Part shown: positions 1 through 9,270 of the stretch, piece by piece
Position numbering within the stretch: the first letter of the stretch is position 1
How the letters are laid out: each line of letters opens with the position of its first letter
NCBI GenBank assembly: GCA_026399025.1
Contig: JAPLRU010000067.1
Span: 1-42,805, forward strand
Length of the DNA stretch: 42,805 bases
Reading direction: 5' to 3'
From: Methylobacter sp.
Lineage (GTDB): Bacteria; Pseudomonadota; Gammaproteobacteria; Methylococcales; Methylomonadaceae
Made by a program: the position numbers and the translations under genes
The notes under the pieces: model-generated
What the model saw: only the letters and a program-made list of their open reading frames with translations
Told to the model about the DNA's origin: nothing
Database searches by the model: none

Positions 1-112
1 GTTAATGATCGACATAAGGTTATCCCGCTGACTTATTTTTACTAGAAACAAACTCCATTTTAGCGCCACCTTGGCTTTTATTGAATCAAAAGACACTCAT
101 AGTATGCTGTTT

Positions 113-366
113 CGTATAGATATTTTGTGGGGATACTTCAGAACCTGACCCCCTTTTCCCCAGACCCCTTTTCCCCTTTGTTGTGTTTAAGCTGCCGGAT
201 GATTATTTAGAACTGGCGCAGACGCTATTAACCGGCTATTTCAAAAAATTGGAGGAGGGGTAATTCGTGGGGATACCTCAGGGTCAGGCCTTAGAATTTA
301 CATTTAAAAATGTCAAATTAAAGGCCTGACCCCGAAGTTTCACGTATAGATATTTTGTGGGGATAC
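113..366. repeat. Dispersed short repeats with a long palindrome
   Basis: A 24-base sequence beginning CGTATAGATATTTTG occurs identically at 113-136 and 343-366, and its last part (GTGGGGATAC) recurs at 267-276. Between the copies, GGTCAGGCCTT at about 282-292 is matched by its exact reverse complement AAGGCCTGACC at about 321-331. The inner bases (AATTTACATTT / AAATGTCAAATT) nearly pair as well, giving a stem of more than 20 bp. GGGTCAG-containing palindromes of this kind resemble those mobilised by REP-associated tyrosine transposases. The assignment to that class is inference; the repeats themselves are directly visible. Confidence 0.7.
186..263 (+). pseudogene. Possible 3'-end gene fragment (26 codons)
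   Basis: An open frame ending in TAA at 261-263 encodes FKLPDDYLELAQTLLTGYF plus a charged tail, with protein-like composition, wedged between the dispersed repeats. There is no start codon with a ribosome site, and upstream sequence is low-complexity C/T runs. It reads like the last residues of a gene cut by repeat insertion. No family is recognised, and it may be fortuitous. Confidence 0.25.
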
Positions 367-400
367 ATCAGGGCCTGCCCCCAAGTTTCCTTGTTTCCGG

Positions 401-781
401 TTATTTCGACTCAGCATGAATAGGAATAGTATGAACTTCACTATCCCCATTAACACGAATATAGATCACATCCTCGTACCATCGATTTGCCATACGGCGT
501 AAATGGACATCCATAATTGCTTTATTATTACTGCCGAATACATCTAAAACGAAATTCGCTTCACCGCCGCTACCGACGGAGTTGAATTGAAAATCGTCCC
601 AAAACCTTAAACGGACTTTGGTTACATCCCCGACAAGATCAGTTACTCTACGATCCTCACGTGCAAATCGTTCAGCTTCTTCATAAGCATCTGTAAACGT
701 AGCGTCAAAGTAGAGACTAGCAAAGAGTATTAGAAGAATACCTGCAAGCATAGCGAAATGATATAGTCTGGGCTTGATCAT
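401..781 (-). CDS. Small membrane-anchored protein downstream of the RHS gene (Coa1/Tim21-like?)
   Basis: A 126-residue protein with one N-terminal hydrophobic segment (about residues 8-25, AMLAGILLILFASLYF), then a soluble domain of about 95 residues. The domain is beta-rich, with the pattern VTDLVGD...GGEANFVLDVFGSNNKAIMDVHL...RWYEDVIYIRVNG. That pattern (a nucleotide-like G, then a chain of short strands with a conserved W) recalls the cytochrome-oxidase-assembly Coa1/Tim21-like family. This is a resemblance from memory, not a proven match. Its start overlaps the stop of the giant RHS gene by 4 bases (ATGA), so the two are co-translated. A small gene directly behind an RHS gene is the usual place for an immunity protein, so that role is a reasonable hypothesis. 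Confidence 0.6.
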   Translation of the reverse strand: MIKPRLYHFAMLAGILLILFASLYFDATFTDAYEEAERFAREDRRVTDLVGDVTKVRLRFWDDFQFNSVGSGGEANFVLDVFGSNNKAIMDVHLRRMANRWYEDVIYIRVNGDSEVHTIPIHAESK

Positions 782-3700
782 TGATGGGTTCCTCCCCCGA
801 AAATCGTGAGTTGTCCACCGCCAGAAATTGATCCGCTTACTCCTATCAAGGCATCTTTAATGCTACTGCTTTTTGTTACTCCACGATAAAGATCATTGCT
901 GCAAGACATGAAATTTCGCCCAAGGTTTGCTCCCAAGCTAGCACCAACAGGACCAACGCGAAATCCCGCTTGACTATAAACACCAAGCCCTATCCCCCAG
1001 AAGTTCCCTTGCGATGGAGAATAACCAGATTGTTGACCGAGTGGATTATAGGAAAAACCGCCGCCTATGCCCCAACCAAACTGGATTGACACGAATCCTG
1101 ATCCGTTTGGATTTTGTCCGACAGTAATTTGCCCTCCAAATCCCGGAAAAAAACCAATTGTGATAGATTGCAGTCCCAACGGATCAACCCCATTAACCGG
1201 ATCACCAACCACATACCCATAAAGATTAGTATCCCCGCCCTCAAACCCAATCGGGTCTTTAGCCGTCCATCGTCCGGTTTCGGCATCATAATCCCTAGCC
1301 CCAAACCGGACAAGATGCGTATCGCGGTCGTAGAGTCCTCCGGCATAGCCGAACGGCTGAAAACCCGGATTGCTATCCTGAATGACTTTGCCCCAAACGT
1401 CGTAATTTAGCTGTTGAATCACGGTGTTGGTCGCGACATCGACGACCAGCCTCGGGCTGCCCAGATGATCCTTGATCAGCCGATAAGTCACACCGCCTTT
1501 AATCATGAAGTCCGGCACGTTGGCGCCAGTGGCGTAGACGAAGCGGCTGACGATGTTGTTATTGCCGTCCAGTTCGGCGATGGGTTTGAGCTGGTCCTGA
1601 TACAAAAAGCCCTGCTCCAGCACGTTGTTGCGTTTTTTGCCAACTCTGCGGTTCTGTCCATCAATTACATAATCAATAGTAGTCCCACTTGGCAGAATGA
1701 CATTTCTCAGGTTACCCAGCACATCGTAGGTGTAGCGGGTCGTCGCGGTTCCTACGGTCTTGGTTTTGAGTTCGCCATTGGCGGTGTAGTCGTAGCTGGC
1801 GCTGTTATAGTCGAGCAGCCGGTCTTGGGCGTCGTAATGGGCAATAACTGCGCCGTTCAGGTCGGTACGGTTGCCGTTGGTATCGTAGCCGTAGCTGGAC
1901 TGCACGATGCCGTTTTGTTTCACTTCGAGCAGATGGCCTGCGACATCGTAAGTGTAGTCGAAGGTGTTGGCGATACCGCCTAGGGTTTCGATTTTTTGCG
2001 TAATACGGCCCAGTTTGTCGCGGCTGAGGTCGGTTTTGTACAAGTCTGCCGTTCCGAACGTTGCCAAATACTGGCTGACTTCACCGAAGCCGTTGTAACT
2101 ATAGCTATCGGTCAAGCTGCCGAGTGCGGTGCCGGTGAGCAGGCCGTTTTGGGCGTCACGCGTCAAGGTGAGATTGACGCCCAGAGCCGTGTTTTCGACT
2201 GAAGTGAGCAGGCTGTCGTTGTCATAACCGAAGGTGAAGGCATTCGCGCCGTTGATCGATAAGGTCTTGATGCGAAAATCGGCGTCGTAACTGCGGCTAA
2301 CAGTACCGGTAACGGCACCGGTCGAGGCGGTACCAGTCATCAGCGCTCCATCATAAGCGTAGCTGAGCGTGATGTTGCCGGGCGCTACCAAACTTTGCAA
2401 ACGCCCGGCGCTATCGTAACTATAGGCGGTATCGCCATGCGGTGCGCTCAGGGTTTGTAGGCGTCCGGCGCTGTCATAGATCCAATCCAGCGTTTGACCA
2501 TCGGGCCGGGTGATTAACTCCAATTGTTTGTCTCGGTTATAACTGTAATGGGTTGCGGGATCGGTGGTATCGACGGTCGGCGGGGTATAGTTTTTGGTTT
2601 GGTCTACCGCCGTGTAGTCGAACAGATGCGAGGCTTGGCCGGGCGGAGTTAGCGAGGTCAGGTTGCCTTTGGCGTCGTAAGCGAATTCGACGGCTCGCCC
2701 GTCCGGCAAGGTTTGCCGGGTTACCCGTCCGGCAAGGTCGTAATCATAGCTGACGGTGCGGTTTAACGCATCGGTGACGGTGTGCAGGTAGCCTTGGCTC
2801 GCCCCGCTGTCGTAGTAAGCGAGATCGGTAGTCCGGGCATCCGCACCCAAGCCTTGACGGGTGGTGTTGAGTCGGCCTCGGGCGTCGTAGCTTAGGTTCA
2901 CTTCGTCTAGGCCGGGGATCGTCCGTTTGACGGGGCGGCCTTTAGTGTCGATGGTGGTTGTCGCCGTGCGGCCTGCGGGTGAGGTGTCGGTGAAGGTTAG
3001 CGTAGCGGCGTTGAAGACGCTGCTGGAGGTCTTGCCGTTGGTTGTGGCAGTCTCGGTGAGCGTGGTGAGGCTCAGCGGATCGTTGACATCGGCCAGCACG
3101 GCGCTACGCTGTTGGCTTGACGTGGCGGCTAGGCCGGACGGGGTTTTTACCGTGCTGGAAGCCGCTAGCGGTGCTTGCATACCGAAGCGTGGATCGGGGC
3201 CTTGCAGCAGTGTGCTGACCATGCCATCCGGGGCGGTGACGGTTTCCAGATAGCTTTTGGGGTTAAATAATCGCGTCTGCACCATGCCGCTGGGGGAGGT
3301 ATTGGTTTGACGACGCTCTCCGGTGCTCAGGTAATTGACGGCAAATTTAGAGCTGCGGCCCTCTCCGCTGGTCATGATCGTGGTGTAGCCAGTGGTCTGC
3401 TGAGTGGTGGTGATGGCCCAACCGCCGTTTGCGGCGTCTATATCCTGCCTCAGGCGTCCCAAGTCGTCGTAGCTGAAGGTGTTGCTGTGACCGTTGGGAT
3501 CGGTAAAGGCAGTGAGCAGCCCGTCTGCCGTGTAGGTCATGCTATGAGTTTCTCCGGCTGGATTGGCTACACTTGCGAGATAACCGTTAGTATCCAGGGT
3601 CAAGACGGTGCGTTGACCGTCGGGAGCAATAATGGCGGTGACATTGCCGGTGGCGTCGCGCTCGATACGGGTGATGTCGCCATCGGCATCGGTGATAGCA

Positions 3701-6700
3701 TTCAAGCGTCCGATTCTATCATAAGCAAAGCGATAACGCTCAGACCGGGTTAACGCGTCTAGTGTACGTAAATGCTTACCTTGAATGTCAAAATAGTAGA
3801 GCTCCATGCCGTTTGCTGAAGGAATCAGCACATCATTCAGGCTAAAGCCGGGTAAGGATGGTGCTATCTTACGAATACGATTATTGCTATTATCGGTAAT
3901 GTAGAGATTGCCGTCAGGTCCTAGGGCGACGCTCTGTGGATAATAAAGCTGTGCCTGCGTGGTTGGGCCGCCATCACCACCGTAACCTGAAAGTCCAGTG
4001 CCCACGACGGTGGTAATAACACCATCCAGGCCAACCCGCCGGATGCGGTGATTATGAGTATCGGCAATGTAGAGGCTACCGCCCGCCCCTAGCGCGATGC
4101 CATCTGGATAATAAAGCTGTGCCTGCGTAGCCTGGCCGCCATCGCCACCATAGCCCGGTTGGCTGGTACCTGCCACGGTGGTGATGATACCGTTCGGCCT
4201 GACCCTCCGGACGCGGCTATTGAATAGATCCGCGATATAAAGACTGCCGTCCGGCCCGAGAGCGATACCATAGGGAGAATTGAGCTTGGCTTGCATAGCC
4301 AGACTACCATCGCCTGCATAGCCCGATTGTCCGATGCCGGCCACGGTAGTGATAATGCCGTTTGTGCCTACTCGACGGATGCGATTATTGTTGAGATCCG
4401 CGATGTAGAGACTACCGTCTAGATCAAGGGCGATGCCCGTTGGAAAATAAAGCTTGGCTTGCGTCGCAGGGCCACCATCGCCGCTGTAGCCTGGAAAGGT
4501 GCCCGCCACGGTGGTGATAATACCGTCCAGTCCAACCCGTCGGATGCGGTTATTGCCACTATCGGCGATGTAAAGACTGCCGTCCGGCCCGAGGGCGATA
4601 CCTCGTGGAGCATAAAGATCCGCCTGTGTGGCAGGGCCGCCATCGCCACTATAGTAAGGAACCCCAGTGCCTGCCACGGTAGTGATGATTCCGTCCGGCC
4701 CGACCCGCCGGATGCGATGATTACCGTAATCAGCGATGTAGAGACTACCGTCATACCCGAGGGCTGTACTCTGTGGACGAATATTCGCCAGCATGGACGA
4801 GCCACCGTCGCCGTTGTAATTACTAACCCCAGTGCCTGCCACGGTGGTGATGACCTGTCCTACACCGGTCGGGTCCGCGTCGCGACGCTCACCTGTTCCC
4901 AACTCCAGAATCCGATGGATGACGTCATAGCTGTGGTGGACACCCAAGTTCCAACTGCCCATGACCTGCGCTACCGACTGCTTTGCAATCAGCGTTTGCT
5001 GCCAAGTTTGCTGAGTCAAAGCGATAGGCGATGCCCCGCGATTACCGATGATGATGCCGACACCGGCCTGGGCAAAGCTTTGCTCAAAATCCGAACGCGC
5101 GGCGTAATAAACGAGGTTATAGCGATAACCGACCGTCACCGTGGCCGAAACACTTCCGATGACGGGACGTCCATAGCCATCCAGGCCGTCCCATTCAAAT
5201 TGATAACGCTGGTTCGGCGCAGCAGTAAAGGAGCGGGTAAAGCGCTGACCCGACACCGTAACGGACAGGTCAATGCCCTGAAGGCTCGCCGACACATTAG
5301 TCCCAGAGAGTGGGATATTGATAACCGAACCCGCTTTATACCCTTTCGCACGCCGACTTTGATAATGCAGAGTATAAGGCGTGCCACTAACGGGAAGTTC
5401 TTCGCCCACCGTCCGCGCTTGCGGGTTAATGCTGCAACCTGGACACTCGTCGCTGTCTTGTTCGGGCGGCGGATTTTTGGTGTCATCCGGCGGTGGCGGC
5501 GATACCGCACCTTTAGGCGGACCGTAAGGCCAGTTGCAATCCCAGGGCGTGAAATGGCTTATCGGTGTCCGCCAGACGGTTTTACCGGCAGCATAGAGCT
5601 GGGCGAGTTGTTGGCGTTCGGCATCGTCAATGCCGAGCGTTGCAAGTTTTACGGCATCGTCAGCCAAGCCGTCGCCGTCGGTGTCGAGATCGGCAAGGCC
5701 ATTAGCGATGGACAGGATCTTGATCACCTTGCCGTTAGCGGACGGAATCCAGGCGGTTTTATCTCTATCGTACCAGCCTACCGGGACTGTTTCTCCTACC
5801 GGGAAATTCAGGAAGTTATCGACATAAAACGGCACCGGCCGGTCGAAGGTCACGGTTTTGGCGCCTGCGGCGACGGCTTCGTCGGCGGACAGTTCCACTG
5901 CATAGGTATAACCTGAGGTGGGCGGCAAGGGGCCGGGCATGGACTTGGGGCCGTTCTCGCCCACGGTGTACTCGGTGGCGCGGACATGCAGGGAGGTCAG
6001 TGCTTGCTGAGTGCCGTCGGGCAAGGTCATCGTAACCTGGGTGCCTGCCGGGAACAGCATAGTGGCTTGCCTGGAGCCATCGGTATCGGTCATCACGCTG
6101 CCTTGAGCCGCCTGCATCGTAGTGCTGCTCAGGTCGATAGCGGTGACTTGGGGATCGAGCGCTAGCATGACCACGTCTTCCGCCACTACATAGTCCTGCC
6201 ACGGCGTCTGAAGCTGCCGTTGAACGGGGAGATAGCCGCTCTTTTGGTAATCGACGGTAAGCTGTCCGCCGCCGTTAACGGCCATATCGAACATGCCATC
6301 GGCCCGGCTCAAGGTTTGGCCTAATTCCGGGTGATGCGCTACGGTGACGGTGACGCCGGGCAAGGGATTATTTTGTTTGTCGAGCACTTTGCCGCGAATG
6401 ACGGCAATGCGTTTGGCCTCAATGGTTCCTTGGGCAACGCCGGTCTGGATTGGGTGACTACCGGAATAAAGGAAATCGGTTGAGGCGGAAACGGTGGTCG
6501 CCACGGTGGCATCGATTTTGGGTGCGGTAACCGTCGGATCGGGCGGTAAGCCTTGATCGGGGCCTAAAGACAGGGTCAGGGTAATTGTTGTGCCTTCCGC
6601 TACCGAAGAACCTGCATTGGGAGTTTGTGAGATAACGCTGCCGGAACCGGCCGGATTATTGATGAAAACGGGCGTACCGATAGTTAATTTGGCATTGACA

Positions 6701-8487
6701 ATGGCTGCTTCTGCGGCGCTTCTACTCAAATTGCTCAGGTTCGGGACTGTTATGAGTCCAATCGGTTCTACCACCGTTACTGTGTAACTTTGGCTATCGC
6801 TGCCGCCTTTGCCATCGGTAACAGCGACATTAACCGACTGAGCACCGGTTTGATTGGCTGCCGGTGTCCAGTTTATCAGGCCGCTTTGTGCGTTGATGGT
6901 CATGCCCGAAGGGTATGCAGTAAGACTGTAACTCAGAGTATCGTTATCCGGATCGACGGCATCAACATCATAGCTGTAGAGGCTGCCTACGGTTGCTGTC
7001 GATAATGGACCGGTAGTGATTTGCGGGGGATTGTTGACCGGCATGACGACGGATACGGTCACTAAAGAAGTGGCGGGATCGCTGTTCGCCTGACCGTCAT
7101 TGACGATCAGCTGGCCGATATAATCGCCGATTTTATCGGGAGTAAAGGCGGCTTTAACTTGATCGGCTTGCTGGATTACAGCGCTACTGCCCTCGGGTTG
7201 ATGGAGTAAAGACCAAATATAAGTCAACGCATCGCCATCGACATCCGAGGATAGACTGCCGTCCAGTTCTACCGGAATACCGACCGTTTTATCGATTTGG
7301 TCGGCTCCTGCATGGGCTACCGGTTTGGAGTTTTGGGTATTGATGATCACTTGATCGGCAAGACTATCGAGCAAGCCGTCATTGACGACCAGTTCCACGG
7401 TATAAGGACCGGGTTTATCCGGTGTAAGATTGGCTGTCTGAGTGTCGGAATTTTGCAGCGTCGCCAGGCTGGTTGCCGGTTTCGCGCTCAACTGCCAATG
7501 AAACGTTAATGGATCACCGTCTATGTCATGGGATAACAGACCGTCTAACAAGGCTGTTTGTGTTACGAAAACGGTTTGGTCATCACCGGCCAGCGCTACG
7601 GGTTTAGAATTTTCCGTGGTAATGAGTACAGTGGCTGGCGTACTGTCAACGCTGCCGTCATTAACGATGAGTTCAATTTGGTAACTGCCTTTGCTGTTTA
7701 TGCTTAGCTGCGGTTTGATGGCGCTTGCGTTATCTAATACGGCTGCATTGATTGCCGGTTGAGAGGCAACACGCCAATGATACGTTAGGGGATCGCCGTC
7801 TTCATCCGTGGAACCGCTACCGTCAAGGGTAATTATATTGCCGACAAAGGCGCTCTGATTTATTCCGGCATTGGCGACGGGCGGGTGGTTTGCCTGAGGA
7901 ATGACACCCAATACACTGTAGTCAAAGGTAAACTTGGCCCGTTTCGGGCTATTGAATTTAAGCAGGACGTCTTTAACTTTTTCACCGGGCGACAGTACGT
8001 TATCGCTTAAGTGCTGCTTATCTTTCGACTTATTGAATTTAAACAACGCGTTTTTGAGTTTTTCATCGGATGAGTGTTCGTGCTCGTGCCCGTGTTCGTC
8101 ATCGTCATTTTCAGTTAAAGATACATCAACATAAGGCGAGCCATCCGGCAGAAGACCGGTCGCATTAGCTAATGTCACGGTGTTGGGCTTGATATTTTTT
8201 ATGACCAGACGAATCGGTGTCGAAATAGGCGTAACGGAACGGTTGCTTAGTTTCGCCCGGACATCGAAAGTATTTGAACGCCGATTAAACTCAAACTCAC
8301 TGAAGCTGACTTTGACTTGACTATCAACGATGATGGGGCTGGGAGTGAGCGCGGCTCCGGCTTGGAAACTGACCAACAAAGTCAGCAGCAATATCAGTGA
8401 GAGAATGGAAGGCAATAAGCGATAGCGTAAAATCGCAGTTTGATAGCCTAGGTTGTTGGTTTTGTTAAAGAACTGCAATATGCTCAT
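778..8487 (-). CDS. Giant RHS/YD-repeat protein with NHL repeats, teneurin-like core
   Basis: A 2569-residue exported protein. A hydrophobic segment at about 25-46 acts as signal or anchor. An acidic His-rich patch lies near 130-143 (DDDEHGHEHEH). Three PKD-type Ig-like repeats span about 200-480 (each with PVANAG/PVALAG...DGDPLTYHW), then a cadherin-like domain (485-570), a PASTA-like domain (577-643) and a transthyretin/carboxypeptidase-regulatory-like domain (about 695-775). A plug-like segment (about 1030-1200) carries SRRAKGYK, PNQRYQFEWDGLDGYG and VGYRY. Six NHL repeats follow (about 1210-1546, each with ITTVAGTG...GDGG...SLYIAD..N.RIRRV). Many YD repeats come next (about 1560-2300), then the RHS core (about 2330-2436, HLGSPRLV to DPLGL). 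The last 133 residues are Gly-rich and variable-looking, as in polymorphic toxins. In RHS proteins the YD repeats form a shell enclosing the C-terminal part. The order from the transthyretin-like domain to the YD shell matches animal teneurins. Export route and target are unknown. Confidence 0.9.
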   Translation of the reverse strand: MSILQFFNKTNNLGYQTAILRYRLLPSILSLILLLTLLVSFQAGAALTPSPIIVDSQVKVSFSEFEFNRRSNTFDVRAKLSNRSVTPISTPIRLVIKNIKPNTVTLANATGLLPDGSPYVDVSLTENDDDEHGHEHEHSSDEKLKNALFKFNKSKDKQHLSDNVLSPGEKVKDVLLKFNSPKRAKFTFDYSVLGVIPQANHPPVANAGINQSAFVGNIITLDGSGSTDEDGDPLTYHWRVASQPAINAAVLDNASAIKPQLSINSKGSYQIELIVNDGSVDSTPATVLITTENSKPVALAGDDQTVFVTQTALLDGLLSHDIDGDPLTFHWQLSAKPATSLATLQNSDTQTANLTPDKPGPYTVELVVNDGLLDSLADQVIINTQNSKPVAHAGADQIDKTVGIPVELDGSLSSDVDGDALTYIWSLLHQPEGSSAVIQQADQVKAAFTPDKIGDYIGQLIVNDGQANSDPATSLVTVSVVMPVNNPPQITTGPLSTATVGSLYSYDVDAVDPDNDTLSYSLTAYPSGMTINAQSGLINWTPAANQTGAQSVNVAVTDGKGGSDSQSYTVTVVEPIGLITVPNLSNLSRSAAEAAIVNAKLTIGTPVFINNPAGSGSVISQTPNAGSSVAEGTTITLTLSLGPDQGLPPDPTVTAPKIDATVATTVSASTDFLYSGSHPIQTGVAQGTIEAKRIAVIRGKVLDKQNNPLPGVTVTVAHHPELGQTLSRADGMFDMAVNGGGQLTVDYQKSGYLPVQRQLQTPWQDYVVAEDVVMLALDPQVTAIDLSSTTMQAAQGSVMTDTDGSRQATMLFPAGTQVTMTLPDGTQQALTSLHVRATEYTVGENGPKSMPGPLPPTSGYTYAVELSADEAVAAGAKTVTFDRPVPFYVDNFLNFPVGETVPVGWYDRDKTAWIPSANGKVIKILSIANGLADLDTDGDGLADDAVKLATLGIDDAERQQLAQLYAAGKTVWRTPISHFTPWDCNWPYGPPKGAVSPPPPDDTKNPPPEQDSDECPGCSINPQARTVGEELPVSGTPYTLHYQSRRAKGYKAGSVINIPLSGTNVSASLQGIDLSVTVSGQRFTRSFTAAPNQRYQFEWDGLDGYGRPVIGSVSATVTVGYRYNLVYYAARSDFEQSFAQAGVGIIIGNRGASPIALTQQTWQQTLIAKQSVAQVMGSWNLGVHHSYDVIHRILELGTGERRDADPTGVGQVITTVAGTGVSNYNGDGGSSMLANIRPQSTALGYDGSLYIADYGNHRIRRVGPDGIITTVAGTGVPYYSGDGGPATQADLYAPRGIALGPDGSLYIADSGNNRIRRVGLDGIITTVAGTFPGYSGDGGPATQAKLYFPTGIALDLDGSLYIADLNNNRIRRVGTNGIITTVAGIGQSGYAGDGSLAMQAKLNSPYGIALGPDGSLYIADLFNSRVRRVRPNGIITTVAGTSQPGYGGDGGQATQAQLYYPDGIALGAGGSLYIADTHNHRIRRVGLDGVITTVVGTGLSGYGGDGGPTTQAQLYYPQSVALGPDGNLYITDNSNNRIRKIAPSLPGFSLNDVLIPSANGMELYYFDIQGKHLRTLDALTRSERYRFAYDRIGRLNAITDADGDITRIERDATGNVTAIIAPDGQRTVLTLDTNGYLASVANPAGETHSMTYTADGLLTAFTDPNGHSNTFSYDDLGRLRQDIDAANGGWAITTTQQTTGYTTIMTSGEGRSSKFAVNYLSTGERRQTNTSPSGMVQTRLFNPKSYLETVTAPDGMVSTLLQGPDPRFGMQAPLAASSTVKTPSGLAATSSQQRSAVLADVNDPLSLTTLTETATTNGKTSSSVFNAATLTFTDTSPAGRTATTTIDTKGRPVKRTIPGLDEVNLSYDARGRLNTTRQGLGADARTTDLAYYDSGASQGYLHTVTDALNRTVSYDYDLAGRVTRQTLPDGRAVEFAYDAKGNLTSLTPPGQASHLFDYTAVDQTKNYTPPTVDTTDPATHYSYNRDKQLELITRPDGQTLDWIYDSAGRLQTLSAPHGDTAYSYDSAGRLQSLVAPGNITLSYAYDGALMTGTASTGAVTGTVSRSYDADFRIKTLSINGANAFTFGYDNDSLLTSVENTALGVNLTLTRDAQNGLLTGTALGSLTDSYSYNGFGEVSQYLATFGTADLYKTDLSRDKLGRITQKIETLGGIANTFDYTYDVAGHLLEVKQNGIVQSSYGYDTNGNRTDLNGAVIAHYDAQDRLLDYNSASYDYTANGELKTKTVGTATTRYTYDVLGNLRNVILPSGTTIDYVIDGQNRRVGKKRNNVLEQGFLYQDQLKPIAELDGNNNIVSRFVYATGANVPDFMIKGGVTYRLIKDHLGSPRLVVDVATNTVIQQLNYDVWGKVIQDSNPGFQPFGYAGGLYDRDTHLVRFGARDYDAETGRWTAKDPIGFEGGDTNLYGYVVGDPVNGVDPLGLQSITIGFFPGFGGQITVGQNPNGSGFVSIQFGWGIGGGFSYNPLGQQSGYSPSQGNFWGIGLGVYSQAGFRVGPVGASLGANLGRNFMSCSNDLYRGVTKSSSIKDALIGVSGSISGGGQLTIFGGGTHQ

Positions 8488-9078
8488 AAATGATTAACCT
8501 AACAGTCTGAGTGATTTTTTTGTAAGGCTAACATAAATAGTTCAGTTTCCAAATTTTTATAGCGCAAGGCTTCAGTCAATTTATCCCGATAAAGTGTGTT
8601 AAGCGATGTTTTGTGTTTTGAGGAAACTAAATTAAGTTTTATAAATTAAAGCCTTGTTTCTATATTGGTTTGCTCTAAGAGAGGCAAAGGGTCAGGCTTA
8701 ATAGTAGCTAAGGTCAGTGCTCTGCTTTCCGACATCTTTGATGTAGAATTAATGTTGAATGCCGCCCCTAATCTTAAGTTCTGGTATAGCCCGGCACGTT
8801 ACCGCACTGGCAGGGGGTATATTTGAAAACACCGGCCGTAGGAAAAATGGTAGGAATGCAGCCTTACAGCCTCAGCGCTTACGTAAATAAGGACAATTTA
8901 AGCTATATAGATGAAAATACCGGCCGGAAGCGAAGGGTTGTCCTCAAGCTTGTGCTGAGAAATAGTTTGGAAAGGCAATGGGGTTAATCATCCTGTGTAA
9001 TTTTCCCTTGCCCACACCACAATCGGACCGATTAAGTGCTGAATGCCGGGCCGGTAAACAGATGCTTAAAATTTTTCT
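8488..9078. other. Gene-poor intergenic stretch
   Basis: Upstream of the RHS start, the first 200 bases are AT-rich and probably hold its promoter, but I see no convincing -35/-10 pair. A short TTG-initiated frame at 8823-8987 (54 codons, preceded by CAGGGGG) is open but matches nothing I know. The motif GAAAAYACCGGCCG occurs twice, near 8825 and 8910, as an imperfect direct repeat. No RNA gene is recognised. Confidence 0.4.
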
Positions 9079-9270
9079 TCACCCACAGCCACGGAGCTCA
9101 TGTAGCCGTTCGTGGTGAAATTCTTTGAGTTGTTTTAATAGTGCTTTTGCATATTTACGGGTTACCAATATGAAGCTACTGGCTTGTCCATTAAGTTGTT
9201 GATATTAATTTGTTTAATATCTTTAAAACCATAGTTGCCGCTTAGGCGTCCTCCCTGGAAATCATCGATT
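9079..9270 (-). pseudogene. Decayed coding fragment, unknown family
   Basis: On the minus strand a frame ending at 9079-9081 reads LNGQASSFILVTRKYAKALL followed by a basic helical tail ending RGCG. Just upstream, in another frame, DFQGGRLSGNYGFKDIKQIN can be read. The two pieces join sensibly if a small indel near 9195 is assumed. There is no start codon. It looks like the eroded end of a gene, but the family is not recognised. Confidence 0.3.

Noticed and set aside
4000-4850. Regular repeats that might suggest a CRISPR array
   Set aside because: The period is about 170 bp and in frame; these are the coding NHL repeats of the RHS protein.
1114-6787. Many plus-strand open frames opposite the RHS gene, including one of 485 codons at 4459-5916
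   Set aside because: They are antisense to a clearly real repeat protein, have no family resemblance and show biased, repeat-derived composition.
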